This document shows, piece by piece, positions 19,617-26,881 of a DNA stretch of 64,000 bases. The notes below the pieces were generated by a model, which saw nothing but the letters and a program-made list of their open reading frames with translations, searched no databases and was not told where the DNA came from. The translations under genes were made by a program, and so were the position numbers. Numbering within the stretch: position 1 is the first letter of the stretch; the number at the start of each line of letters is the position of its first letter. Location of the stretch: NCBI RefSeq assembly GCF_002903165.1, contig NZ_PPSK01000020.1:1-64000 (forward strand). Direction: 5' to 3'. Source of the stretch: Halopseudomonas oceani. GTDB lineage: Bacteria > Pseudomonadota > Gammaproteobacteria > Pseudomonadales > Pseudomonadaceae.

Positions 19617-20051
19617 ATGAGCACTTTTGAGATAGCAAGAGAAACTTTTGAGCGGATAAAGGCGGCACACCCTCATCTCGAAATGGAGATTGAGACAAGC
19701 CCTCAGTATGTGGAACTAGCGATGAACATCAAAAAGCAAAACGGTCTAGATTTTGATGTTTATCTAAACCTCCAAAATGACGATGAGCTTCATTTGCAGT
19801 TTGAGTCTTTCTGGGGCGAGTGGTTTCCTTGTACTGAATCAACCCGAATTTCAGAGTACGAAACAGCAGTAAATGGCGTCCTTTCTGGAGTTTATCGCGT
19901 CAAAGTGATTAGTAGGCGCGGTTCACCAGTAAAAGCACTGCTTCAGGCTCCGTCAGCAGATGAGTGGTCCACAGTTTTCACTTGGGGCAAGCTGCATTTT
20001 CCGCTCGGCACAAAGGCTATTAGCTATGTTCAGAATCAAAAAAACACATAA
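19617..20051 (+). CDS. Cassette 2: 144-residue soluble protein, unknown
   Basis: Starts MSTFEIARETFERIKAAHPH and is rich in acidic and aromatic residues (FDVYLNLQNDDELHLQFESF, then WGEWFPC). No signal peptide or membrane span. The alternating hydrophobic pattern suggests an alpha/beta or beta-sheet fold. The start lies 12 bases after the preceding GTTATGT box and the stop is inside the next attC left box, the tight packing typical of cassettes. I recall hypothetical proteins of this style in integron arrays, but can name no family or activity. Confidence 0.65.
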   Translation: MSTFEIARETFERIKAAHPHLEMEIETSPQYVELAMNIKKQNGLDFDVYLNLQNDDELHLQFESFWGEWFPCTESTRISEYETAVNGVLSGVYRVKVISRRGSPVKALLQAPSADEWSTVFTWGKLHFPLGTKAISYVQNQKNT

Positions 20052-20118
20052 CAAACAAAGGCAGCATCGCCCTGCGGGCTGGACGCGCTAACGCGCGCCG
20101 CTGCTTTGGGCGTTATAC
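20046..20118 (+). repeat. attC site 2
   Basis: Left box ACATAAC overlaps the upstream stop codon; right box is GTTATAC. Inner arms CAAAGGCAGC and GCTGCTTTGG pair almost fully. The centre (GCCCTGCGGGC and GCGCGCTAACGCGCGC) forms further stems. 73 bases. Confidence 0.85.
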
Positions 20119-20127
20119 GGACAAAAT

Positions 20128-20529
20128 ATGGACAGATTCTCTCTGATAGCGCCGCTGATTGCAGGTGCTTCAATTTTTTTAGCCACCATTATTGCCTCGC
20201 GTGGTTTCAAAAGTAGGACTCTGGCAAATGCGGTTGAGGGAAGAAAAACACGGGGGCATGTGTCTATTAATGGTCATGATCATCACGTCACATTAATAGT
20301 CAATGAGCGGCAGCTAGCAATCAGATCATTCTTACCCAGTTTTTCTATTATTCTTAACCTAGACGATTTGAGACTATCTAAAGTAAGAGCATTTATTGGA
20401 ACCAGTATCCAGATCCAGGCGCCAGGCTGTAATTCAGATTCAGGGTTTAGTGAGATGATTATCTCTCATTCATTAGCTAGAAAACTGGAAAAACTATCTA
20501 ATGGAAAATTTGACTATAGATCCATATAA
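20128..20529 (+). CDS. Cassette 3: 133-residue protein with one membrane span, unknown
   Basis: An N-terminal hydrophobic segment (~5-23, SLIAPLIAGASIFLATIIAS) is followed by basic FKSR and a cytoplasmic or periplasmic domain of about 105 residues with beta-like alternation and a His-rich turn GHDHHVT. Base composition is clearly AT-richer than the host. No family recognised. Its downstream junction is collapsed, so it may be permanently fused to the next cassette. Confidence 0.6.
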   Translation: MDRFSLIAPLIAGASIFLATIIASRGFKSRTLANAVEGRKTRGHVSINGHDHHVTLIVNERQLAIRSFLPSFSIILNLDDLRLSKVRAFIGTSIQIQAPGCNSDSGFSEMIISHSLARKLEKLSNGKFDYRSI

Positions 20530-20543
20530 TTTCAACGTTAAGC
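20530..20543 (+). repeat. Collapsed attC junction (left and right boxes fused)
   Basis: TTTCAAC is joined directly to GTTAAGC with no central stem. The first resembles an attC left box and the second fits the GTTRRRY right box exactly. This is what remains if the centre of an attC is deleted. Interpretation is inference from 14 bases. Confidence 0.45.
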
Positions 20544-20549
20544 GCAAGC

Positions 20550-21008
20550 ATGAACATCAAGCATCTACTAATCATTTTCACGCTTTCATGGAACCCTTCT
20601 AGTATGGCAGATGAGGCAATGATATATGCCGAAACCAAATTCACTGTCGGCACTGAGACCGTTCTAGAAAGCGGGTCGCCAAGGAATAGCTTTATGGTTG
20701 TATTCGAAGATGATGGGGACACAGGTTATTTATATGGTTTAGACATAAGCCGGGAAGGGAATCCAATACTCGACGCCCTCCATATTTACAACGTCACAAA
20801 CGTGACAGATAAGCATTTGCCGTCGGAAGTGCAAATAGTATGGTCGGGTGATGGCAACAAAGCGCTTTTATTGATAAACGATTATCCACACGCCGCTTTC
20901 GACTTCGAAGCTAAAAGAGGATATTGCCGTACAAACTTTCCACCGCCTGATAAAAACTGGACACAATATAGCCATGAATGGAGCGATGATGTTCTGTCAC
21001 TATTCTGA
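20550..21008 (+). CDS. Cassette 4: exported DUF2251-like protein
   Basis: A 152-residue protein with a probable signal peptide (MNIKHLLIIFTLSWNPSSMA). The mature part contains NSFMVVFEDDGDTGYLYGLD, ILDALHIYNVTNVTDKHLPS and YCRTNFPPP, which I recognise as the DUF2251 family, whose function is unknown. The family is common in mobile and cassette contexts. The start lies six bases after the fused attC boxes. The product is probably periplasmic. Confidence 0.7.
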   Translation: MNIKHLLIIFTLSWNPSSMADEAMIYAETKFTVGTETVLESGSPRNSFMVVFEDDGDTGYLYGLDISREGNPILDALHIYNVTNVTDKHLPSEVQIVWSGDGNKALLLINDYPHAAFDFEAKRGYCRTNFPPPDKNWTQYSHEWSDDVLSLF

Positions 21009-21014
21009 GTCAGC

Positions 21015-21098
21015 GCTTAACAGTCGCAGTGGTGGCGACGGCTTTCCCATTGCGGCTCCGCCTTCATTCCAAAGCCGCGCGTGCTGCGTACGTTATGC
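21015..21098 (+). repeat. attC site 4
   Basis: Left box GCTTAAC, right box GTTATGC; inner arms GTCGCAG and CTGCGTAC pair through CGCAG/CTGCG, and the centre holds GGCGACGGC and GCCGCG blocks. 84 bases, beginning six bases after the stop codon. Confidence 0.75.
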
Positions 21099-21110
21099 AT
21101 GGGAGGTAAA

Positions 21111-21470
21111 ATGAAGTCACCTTACAAAACAATAAGTTTAGCGACATTTCTGCTTTCCACACTCCCTGCTTATTCAGCACAAAATTCGTGCTCTACGGCA
21201 GAGACCTCTGTACTGAACGCAACATCCAGCATTATTGGAATACCAGCAAAAGACTTGGCCATTAAATCCGCATTTTCAGAGCAGGCCATCGCAGGTGATG
21301 CACTGGATATTATCGAAATAATAATGACAATTGAGGAGGATTTAAATATTGAGATTCCAGATCATCTTATAGAGCAAAAAACAAACTCATCTGACGTTAC
21401 AGATTTGCCGCACAATCTCACCATCGAGATGTTGCAAGAGATTGTAACGTCGGAGTGCTCCAACACATAA
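21111..21470 (+). CDS. Cassette 5: exported acyl-carrier-protein-like protein lacking the pantetheine serine
   Basis: 119 residues. The N-terminus is a signal peptide (MKSPYKTISLATFLLSTLPA, then YSA), preceded by a good ribosome site (GGGAGGTAAA) at ATG 21111. Residues 62-84 (GDALDIIEIIMTIEED then LNIEIPD) match ACP helix II and loop, where ACPs read DSL-D-ELVMALEEEF. The serine that takes 4'-phosphopantetheine is replaced by Ala64, so it should not carry acyl groups in the usual way. Two cysteines (27, 116) could form a disulfide in the periplasm. The ACP similarity is by eye. Confidence 0.6.
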   Translation: MKSPYKTISLATFLLSTLPAYSAQNSCSTAETSVLNATSSIIGIPAKDLAIKSAFSEQAIAGDALDIIEIIMTIEEDLNIEIPDHLIEQKTNSSDVTDLPHNLTIEMLQEIVTSECSNT

Positions 21471-21531
21471 TAAAAATTGGTTTAAGTCGTTCGCAGGGAC
21501 GGGATAATACCCGCTCAACCAGACGGTAGAC
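21465..21531 (+). repeat. Degraded attC site 5
   Basis: Begins ACATAAT over the stop codon and ends GGTAGAC, one base away from a GTTAGAC-type right box. Inner matches TTGGTT/AACCAG and CGGG/CCCG can still form a stem. Confidence 0.45.
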
Positions 21532-21551
21532 AACAAATATAAGGAAGTAGA

Positions 21552-21911
21552 ATGCAAACTGATTCCGAAATTTTAAACCCGGGTCTTTATAGACTACACA
21601 AACTATTCTTTATCGCATTCACAAGCTTTGCTGTAATCATGGCTTTAATAGGTATTCGTCTTGCTTTCGGTGATGGAGAAGACGCAGCCATCGGCTTCGT
21701 TGGCATGGGATTACTTCCGTTTTCAGCATTGCACTGGTACGCGGCTAAAGGCGCTAAAAACGGGGCAAAATCCGGGAAAATCATTTCGAGAGTTATCGGT
21801 ACATTTTGGCTGTTCGGTATCCCAATAGGGACCATATTGGGTATCTACGTTTGGTACAAAACCGCTGATAGCTGGAAACCTAGCGAAAGCCGAAACAATG
21901 AACCCGCCTAA
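21552..21911 (+). CDS. Cassette 6: small membrane protein, unknown
   Basis: 119 residues with three hydrophobic segments (about 18-38 LFFIAFTSFAVIMALIGIRL, 46-62, and 80-100). A basic glycine-lysine loop (AAKGAKNGAKSGK) lies between the second and third, suggesting a cytoplasmic loop. GGAAG lies about six bases before the ATG. The C-terminal tail is polar. Related in style, not in sequence, to cassette 1 and cassette 7 products. No family recognised. Confidence 0.6.
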   Translation: MQTDSEILNPGLYRLHKLFFIAFTSFAVIMALIGIRLAFGDGEDAAIGFVGMGLLPFSALHWYAAKGAKNGAKSGKIISRVIGTFWLFGIPIGTILGIYVWYKTADSWKPSESRNNEPA

Positions 21912-21971
21912 CAGTTAGTCAAAGCCGCCGCCGCTTCACGACACGACTTAACAAAGGCTTTAAAGTTCAAG
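21906..21971 (+). repeat. Partly degraded attC site 6
   Basis: Left box GCCTAAC fits RYYYAAC exactly and overlaps the stop codon. Inner arms AAAGCC and GGCTTT pair. The right box GTTCAAG departs from GTTRRRY. 66 bases. Confidence 0.55.
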
Positions 21972-21979
21972 GAGAGAGC

Positions 21980-22306
21980 ATGGACGCATCAATACGGAAA
22001 AATGGGTTTAAGAAACTTGCCCTAGGAACCGCAGCTTTGGTCGCTGTGTTTTGGTTTGTTTTGTGGTTGCAACGCCAAGGCTACTCACCGAATTCATTCG
22101 CGCTAATTGCGTTAGGCACTCCTGTTGCTATTGGACTTGTGGGCTTGCTCGAAATAACAGTAAACCGTCCATTCTCAGAGATGGAAGAATGGTGGAATAA
22201 CCTCGAAGGTTGGCAGCGTGGAGTGCTTGGGCTGTTAGTCGTTATTGTTGCATTCGTCTTGCTTGCTTGCGGAATGGCAACAGCCGGCATCTTAGGCCTA
22301 ATTTAA
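21980..22306 (+). CDS. Cassette 7: small membrane protein, unknown
   Basis: 108 residues with three hydrophobic segments (about 12-30, 39-58 and 82-107). A loop between the second and third reads NRPFSEMEEWWNNLEGWQRG. GGAGAG is five to six bases before the ATG at 21980. The C-terminus ends within the last membrane span (GMATAGILGLI). No family recognised. Confidence 0.6.
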   Translation: MDASIRKNGFKKLALGTAALVAVFWFVLWLQRQGYSPNSFALIALGTPVAIGLVGLLEITVNRPFSEMEEWWNNLEGWQRGVLGLLVVIVAFVLLACGMATAGILGLI

Positions 22307-22386
22307 CAAGACCATCAAATTTGTCACGGGCCTTCGGCCATCCACCAGACGCCCTTGTCAGGGCGCTGATTAGCTTCGCGTCATAC
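22301..22386 (+). repeat. attC site 7
   Basis: Left box ATTTAAC over the stop codon; right box GTCATAC, one base from GTTATAC. Arms AAG..ATCA and TGAT..CTT pair with interruptions, and the centre contains GGGCCTTCGGCC and GCCCTTGTCAGGGC stems. 86 bases. Confidence 0.65.
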
Positions 22387-22400
22387 GGCAAGGAGAAATC

Positions 22401-22895
22401 GTGGCCATATCTGAACCAGCAAGTCTTCTCGCCGGTTTTGTTCTTGCGCACTCAGCATGGAGTGTTTCAGATCTACCGCAAGGTGATCTACTCGTTCCTT
22501 TGGCTATTGTAGAAATTGGAGAGGAGCGAAAGCTGGTCCGTTTCGAAGCTAAAACACAGGAGCAAGCGATTGCGCAAGGCAAAGAGTTTATTGTCCAGCA
22601 ACAATCGTCCGCATCTGCATGGGCCTTGGCATGGGAAGACCAGATGAACACGAGCACTGGAAAAGTTGACGTGCTCGTTATAGATGCCTGGGCCACGGGC
22701 ATGGCTGAGCCTATTACATATATTCAGCCCTTCCAGCCATATGCATCTGGCTCATTCAAGCTGCTGGGACCAGCTGTGCCTGTCGTGGCGGGCTCAATCT
22801 TAAGCCCTGAGGCGTCGGAGCCATATCTAACAGTCCTTTACCGTGGAGTTTCTTCACATAGCAAAGCGACTAATCGGTGGAGCTCATGGCAATAG
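22401..22895 (+). CDS. Cassette 8: 164-residue soluble protein, unknown
   Basis: GTG start at 22401 with AAGGAG six bases upstream, the best ribosome site in the array. No signal peptide. Text includes LAIVEIGEERKLVRFEAKTQ, a Gln-rich helix EQAIAQGKEFIVQQQ, and KVDVLVIDAWATGM. The C-terminal end (SHSKATNRWSSWQ) is basic and polar. The alternating pattern suggests an alpha/beta fold. I recognise no family and propose no function. Confidence 0.55.
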   Translation: MAISEPASLLAGFVLAHSAWSVSDLPQGDLLVPLAIVEIGEERKLVRFEAKTQEQAIAQGKEFIVQQQSSASAWALAWEDQMNTSTGKVDVLVIDAWATGMAEPITYIQPFQPYASGSFKLLGPAVPVVAGSILSPEASEPYLTVLYRGVSSHSKATNRWSSWQ

Positions 22896-22917
22896 CCGTA
22901 AAATACTGGCGTTATTT
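22893..22917 (+). repeat. Collapsed cassette junction 8
   Basis: From the stop codon TAG the sequence runs only about 15 bases, with a tiny CCGT/ACTGG stem, before GTTATTT, an attC right-box look-alike. Most of the site appears lost. Confidence 0.35.
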
Positions 22918-22927
22918 GAGGTTCTAA

Positions 22928-23356
22928 ATGCGAACGCTACTTTCCCTTTATGTATATGTCAGTCTATTGGCATTATCTGCCCAGTGCACAGCGGAAAACA
23001 GATACAGAGTTTATTTCCTTACAGAAAAGATCAATGACCAGATATTCATAGGCATTGGCGACGAATTTCAAAAATCGCTTGGCGAGCTCCCGATTGATAA
23101 CGAGCACGCATACGATTTTGGGGTTTTTACTATCCTGAATACCGATGATATTGATCTTAAGGTCCGCGTTTACAGTTCAGAACAACGTAGAGTGCTGCGT
23201 GTACCTCAATATACACCTAATCAGACTTGTACAATTTCTGACTGCCAAGGCTTTCAATTTGTAAAAACTGAATCGCCACCTACTTCTACAAGTGACCCAA
23301 ATGACCTTTGTAGGTTGCACGTAACATCCTGCGGCCGAGGCCCGGCTATAAGATGA
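22928..23356 (+). CDS. Cassette 9: small exported protein, unknown
   Basis: 142 residues with a signal peptide (MRTLLSLYVYVSLLALSAQC, then TA). The mature part contains RYRVYFLTEKINDQIFIGIG and five cysteines (CTISDC, LCRL, TSCG among them), suggesting disulfides in the periplasm. GAGG lies seven bases before the ATG. It is the last ORF of the array, and its right boundary (GTTCAAC near 23371) is poorly preserved. No family recognised. Confidence 0.55.
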   Translation: MRTLLSLYVYVSLLALSAQCTAENRYRVYFLTEKINDQIFIGIGDEFQKSLGELPIDNEHAYDFGVFTILNTDDIDLKVRVYSSEQRRVLRVPQYTPNQTCTISDCQGFQFVKTESPPTSTSDPNDLCRLHVTSCGRGPAIR

Positions 23357-23551
23357 TCACATAAATATGCGTTCAACTACCGGGGACGGAACCTATATGT
23401 CCTAGCAGCGCTGCGCAAAGTCGGCTTTCTAGCGCCCTTGCCACTGGCCCCACCCTGCCGCGCATGTCTACAATGCCCGTGACCCCACACAACAACAGCG
23501 ACATAAGGCTTTCTCGACAATGGCTTTCATTACCCACGGCAGTGGCGCCCT
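23357..23551. other. Right edge of array
   Basis: 195 bases without a gene. An ACATAAA-TATGC-GTTCAAC string at 23359-23377 may be a last collapsed attC. From about 23400 the composition returns to that of the host. Confidence 0.35.
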
Positions 23552-24457
23552 ATGATCAAGCACTGGTTCGGTATTTTCCGCGCAGCGGTGCAGAACTGGC
23601 TTGATAGCCAGGCCTTTATTTATGCCGCTGCTCTGGCGTTCTTCACGGTGTTTTCCATCGCGCCGGTGCTGGTTGTGGTAGTGGCGCTGGTGGGGTTCGT
23701 GTTGGGGGAAAGCGCGGTGGAGGGTCAGCTGTTTGCGCAGCTTGAGGGCACCATCGGGCCTGAGGCCGCGGGTGTTATCCAGACGGCGGTGGCCAATTCG
23801 CAGATAGATCAGAGCGGCATATGGCCGGCGTTGATCGGTATTCTGGCCACCATCGTTGGCGCAACCACCGTATTCGGCAAGATGCAGCAGTCGCTGAACC
23901 AGATCTGGGGCGTGGCGCCGCGGCCGTCTCGTAACAACATCTGGCTATTGATCAAAAGCCGGCTGCTGTCGCTGACCCTAATTCTGGCGATCGGTTTTAT
24001 TTTGCTGGTGTCGCTGACGCTATCTGTCGCCTTCAGCGCGGTGATGGCCTTTGCCGACAGCTGGCTGCCCGTTCCAGCACCGGCCATGGTGGTGATGGAG
24101 TTTTGCCTCTCACTGGCGCTGACTACCCTGCTGTTTGCATCGATGTTCAAGATCCTGCCCGATGTCCTGCTGTCGTGGCGCGATGTGCTGGTGGGCGCCT
24201 TCATCACCGCGATACTGTTCGCCGCCGGCCGCTCCCTGATTGCCCTGTACCTGGCCTACTCGGCGACAGCGTCGGCTTATGGCGCTGCTGGCTCGCTGGC
24301 GTTGTTGCTGTTGTGGGTGAACTATTCCTCGATGATCCTGTTGTTTGGTGCCGCCTTTACCCGCGCGCATCTGGAGGGCCGGGGCAAACAGGTGCGGCCC
24401 AAGCGCACCGCGGTGCGCGTGCAGCGCGAATTGATTGCCAAGGCGCCACAGGAATGA
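23552..24457 (+). CDS. YihY/BrkB-family inner-membrane protein
   Basis: 301 residues with about six membrane spans. It begins with amphipathic IFRAAVQNWLDSQAFIYAAALAFF, then the family's central IVGATTVFGKMQQSLNQIWGV and LLLWVNYSSMILLFGAAFTRA. The family was once called ribonuclease BN or serum-resistance factor BrkB by error; a transport or envelope role is suspected but not established. The basic C-terminal tail (~270-301) is cytoplasmic. It follows the cassette array, and its GC-rich coding sequence matches the host. Confidence 0.9.
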   Translation: MIKHWFGIFRAAVQNWLDSQAFIYAAALAFFTVFSIAPVLVVVVALVGFVLGESAVEGQLFAQLEGTIGPEAAGVIQTAVANSQIDQSGIWPALIGILATIVGATTVFGKMQQSLNQIWGVAPRPSRNNIWLLIKSRLLSLTLILAIGFILLVSLTLSVAFSAVMAFADSWLPVPAPAMVVMEFCLSLALTTLLFASMFKILPDVLLSWRDVLVGAFITAILFAAGRSLIALYLAYSATASAYGAAGSLALLLLWVNYSSMILLFGAAFTRAHLEGRGKQVRPKRTAVRVQRELIAKAPQE

Positions 24458-24621
24458 CACGCCCTCCTCAGCCGCACAGGATTGCCCTTGGTGCTTGGCG
24501 GCACGCCATTTAGCAACCCATAGCGACCGAATCACGCGGGCTTATGCAGCCGGCGCAATCCCCTAACCTGCTCTCAACTCCCGTAAGTTACGCCTACAAC
24601 AATAAAAGATGGAGTACACGC

Positions 24622-25818
24622 ATGAAGAAAGGGATTCTCTCGATCCTGCTGGTGCTGGCGATCGCCTGCAGCGCTTTCTGGGTCACGGCGGACCAGGATA
24701 TGCGCCGACTGGCGCTGAATCTGCCGACTAGCACCAACGTACTGTTCTGGACCAGCGAACAGCGCGACGCCGGCTTTCGGGCATTGGACCGCCTGCCGAT
24801 TCTGAGCAAGTCACGGGTGATAGAGGCCGGAAGCGATGTCTACCCCCTGCCCAACGGCACACCGCTGGATGTCGGCGTGGATGTGGATGCTTTTATGACC
24901 TCCCAGCACGCTGCCGCTTTGGTCATTGTGCAGGACGGCAAGGTGCGACTGGAGAAGTACGGTCTGGACTTTGGTCCAGAAGGTCGCTGGACCAGTTTCT
25001 CGGTCGCCAAGTCGTTTACCTCGACGTTGGTCGGCGCCGCCATTCAGGATGGCTATATCAAAAGTATCGACGACATGGTGTCGGACTATATACCCGACCT
25101 CAAGGGGTCAGCCTACGACAACGTGACCATCCGGCAGCTTCTCACTATGACTTCGGGCGTCGCCTGGAATGAGGACTATGCCGACCCGGAATCCGACGTG
25201 GCGCGCTTCAACTCGCACACCGCTGAGCCCGGCGTCGACGTGACCGTGAGCTACATGCGCCAGCTCCCGGCCGAAGCCGAGCCCGGCACCAAGTGGGTGT
25301 ACAAAACCGGCGAAACCAACCTGATTGGCGTGCTCGCCAGCTCCGCTGCCAACAAACCGCTGGCGGAATACCTGTCTGAGAAAATCTGGAAGCCCTTTGG
25401 CATGCAGCAGGACGCAACCTGGCTGCTCGGCTCCACCGGTCATGAAATCAGCGGCTGCTGTGTTCAGGCCGCCACCCGGGACTACGCCCGCTTTGGCCTG
25501 TTTATGCTGGCAGGCGGTATCGCCGGCGGCGAACAGGTGCTGCCTGATGGCTGGATTGAGCAGGCCACAACCAAGCAGGTGGATATTGGTCGCCCCGGTG
25601 CCGGATACGGCTACCAATGGTGGACACTGGATGACGGAGCCTACATTGCTCAGGGTATTTTCGGCCAGGGCATCTTTATTGATCCCAAGCGCCAGCTGGT
25701 AATCGCCTCCAACGGTAACTGGCCGCAAGCTACCGACATGCAAGGCGGCACCCAGAGCAAGGACCGTTTGGCTTTCTACCGCCAGGTACAGCAAGCCATC
25801 GACGCAGAGACGCCGTAG
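24622..25818 (+). CDS. Exported serine hydrolase, beta-lactamase class C / NylB fold
   Basis: 398 residues with an N-terminal signal anchor (MKKGILSILLVLAIACSAFW). The catalytic SxxK is SVAK in WTSFSVAKSFTST, and the second motif appears as YKTGETN. Later blocks QLLTMTSGV, YGYQWWTLDDG and GIFGQGIFIDP are typical of the class C-related hydrolases (EstB, NylB, penicillin-binding relatives). The ATG at 24622 has GGAG eight bases upstream; 26 earlier codons in frame look non-coding. Substrate may be an ester or amide; antibiotic resistance should not be assumed. Confidence 0.88.
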   Translation: MKKGILSILLVLAIACSAFWVTADQDMRRLALNLPTSTNVLFWTSEQRDAGFRALDRLPILSKSRVIEAGSDVYPLPNGTPLDVGVDVDAFMTSQHAAALVIVQDGKVRLEKYGLDFGPEGRWTSFSVAKSFTSTLVGAAIQDGYIKSIDDMVSDYIPDLKGSAYDNVTIRQLLTMTSGVAWNEDYADPESDVARFNSHTAEPGVDVTVSYMRQLPAEAEPGTKWVYKTGETNLIGVLASSAANKPLAEYLSEKIWKPFGMQQDATWLLGSTGHEISGCCVQAATRDYARFGLFMLAGGIAGGEQVLPDGWIEQATTKQVDIGRPGAGYGYQWWTLDDGAYIAQGIFGQGIFIDPKRQLVIASNGNWPQATDMQGGTQSKDRLAFYRQVQQAIDAETP

Positions 25819-25900
25819 GGCGTGTCCAGCCGATGTTCCCGCGCTGGTCGCTGCTTTGCCAGCGACTCGGTGGAGACGCCTTTGGCTTACGCCACCCTAC
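25815..25900. repeat. Degenerate REP-like palindromic element
   Basis: Starts GTAGGGCG and ends CGCCACCCTAC. The right arm read in reverse (GTAGGGTGGCGTAAGCC, then GGCGTCTCC) matches the arms of the element at 42517-42632, so both belong to one repeat family. The left arm here is diverged. It begins over the stop codon of the serine hydrolase. Confidence 0.55.
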
Positions 25901-25943
25901 TACGCAGCGCCAGCCCACAGACGTTTCCGCCAGATACACAGAC

Positions 25944-25970
25944 AAAAAAATCCCCGCATGAGCGGGGAAT
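25944..25970 (-). terminator. Terminator of the DUF2057 gene
   Basis: On the minus strand TCCCCGC/GCGGGGA stem with a four-base loop followed by seven T. Confidence 0.85.
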
Positions 25971-26006
25971 AAAGTGCAGCACACAAGCTTACGGGGTATT
26001 GCGAGG

Positions 26007-26714
26007 TTACTGAGCGGCCCACTCCAGGAAGGCATCACGGCTTTCCGGGCTCAGCATCAGGTAAATTTGCTTCAGGGTTGCCAGGGTCGATGCGTCATGC
26101 GGCAAGGTCTGGGCTGGCGCAGCAGCCTGCGACGGAGTCGGCACGGCCATCGGCATCTGGGCATTCTGCGGCGCCGCGCCAATCGGGGCGATGCCGTGGT
26201 CCTGGGTGGCAACCATGGTGCCGGAGCCGAACATTTCACCCAGCAAAGAGACATAGCGCGGACCTGGCTCGCTGGCAACGCGCTCACCGGTACGAGTGTT
26301 GACCGCGACGCCTTCGAAGTTGTCTTCCATTTCCTGAGCCTGCTTCAGGTTGCTCGGCTCATCGAATTCGAGGCGCCAAACCTCACCGGCCTGACCGTCG
26401 ATGGTGAAGGTAGCACTGCGGGTACGAACGATTTCGTGGCTCAGACCGCCACCCACATCGTAGCCGTTTTCAAAGTACGCATTGATGCGGTATTTGCCCG
26501 GCTGCAGCTCCAGCTTGCGCAGGTTGTTGCCGACCATGCGGTTGGCTTCCGGCGCCGGCTGGCCGTTGATATTCAGGACCTCAAGGGTGTTGGGCATTTC
26601 AACAACCAGGACCTGCGAAGCAGGCTGTTCGGCGCCTGAGTACAGTTTTACGGGAGCCTGCTGGGCGCAAGCGGACAGCAGCGCGGCGGCGGCGAGACAG
26701 AGCAGTTGACGCAT
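26007..26714 (-). CDS. DUF2057 (YccT-like) lipoprotein
   Basis: 235 residues. The N-terminal signal MRQLLCLAAAALLSACAQQ has lipobox LSAC, so it should be lipidated at Cys16. DUF2057 signs are VEMPNTLEVLNINGQPA near residues 36-53 and KLELQPGKYRINAYFENGYD. The C-terminal third is Ala/Pro/Gln-rich, then helical (LKQIYLMLSPESRDAFLEWA). AGGAG is nine bases before ATG 26714. Function in the envelope is unknown. It is adjacent to a porin gene on the same strand but has its own terminator. Confidence 0.85.
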   Translation of the reverse strand: MRQLLCLAAAALLSACAQQAPVKLYSGAEQPASQVLVVEMPNTLEVLNINGQPAPEANRMVGNNLRKLELQPGKYRINAYFENGYDVGGGLSHEIVRTRSATFTIDGQAGEVWRLEFDEPSNLKQAQEMEDNFEGVAVNTRTGERVASEPGPRYVSLLGEMFGSGTMVATQDHGIAPIGAAPQNAQMPMAVPTPSQAAAPAQTLPHDASTLATLKQIYLMLSPESRDAFLEWAAQ

Positions 26715-26817
26715 GGGGTATAACTCCTGGCACAAGTGAACATTGAGATCCGTTCGTGATCACACTTTATGACCACCTGGCGACGAGATTAAGACTGTAG
26801 AGTTTCACTTTAATGAC

Positions 26818-26851
26818 AAAGCCGGACTGTTTTCGCAAACAGTCCGGCTTT
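26818..26851 (-). terminator. Terminator hairpin after porin gene
   Basis: AAAGCCGGACTGTTT pairs with its complement (AACAGTCCGGCTTT) around a short loop. The long stem lies 31 bases after the porin stop. The T-run is weak (TTTGTCATT). Confidence 0.65.
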
Positions 26852-26881
26852 GGGATGCTTCAATCCTGTCAGGTGACGGGA

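Larger units (their letters stand above)
19146..23377 (+). mobile_element. Integron gene-cassette array without integrase (CALIN-like)
   Basis: Eight small ORFs, all plus strand, are each followed by an inverted-repeat site beginning at or near the stop codon with a YAAC-type box and ending GTTAnnn just before the next start. Four sites are clear attC candidates (19515-19604, 20046-20118, 21015-21098, 22301-22386); the others are worn or collapsed. The DNA is AT-richer than its neighbours. No intI gene is visible on either side: alkA lies left and a YihY gene right. Cluster of attC sites lacking an integrase is therefore the best description. Boundaries are approximate. Confidence 0.8.

Noticed and set aside
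24622..25818. Class C beta-lactamase resistance gene
   Set aside because: The fold and SVAK motif are shared, but the other motifs and length fit the wider serine-hydrolase family, so a resistance role is not supported.
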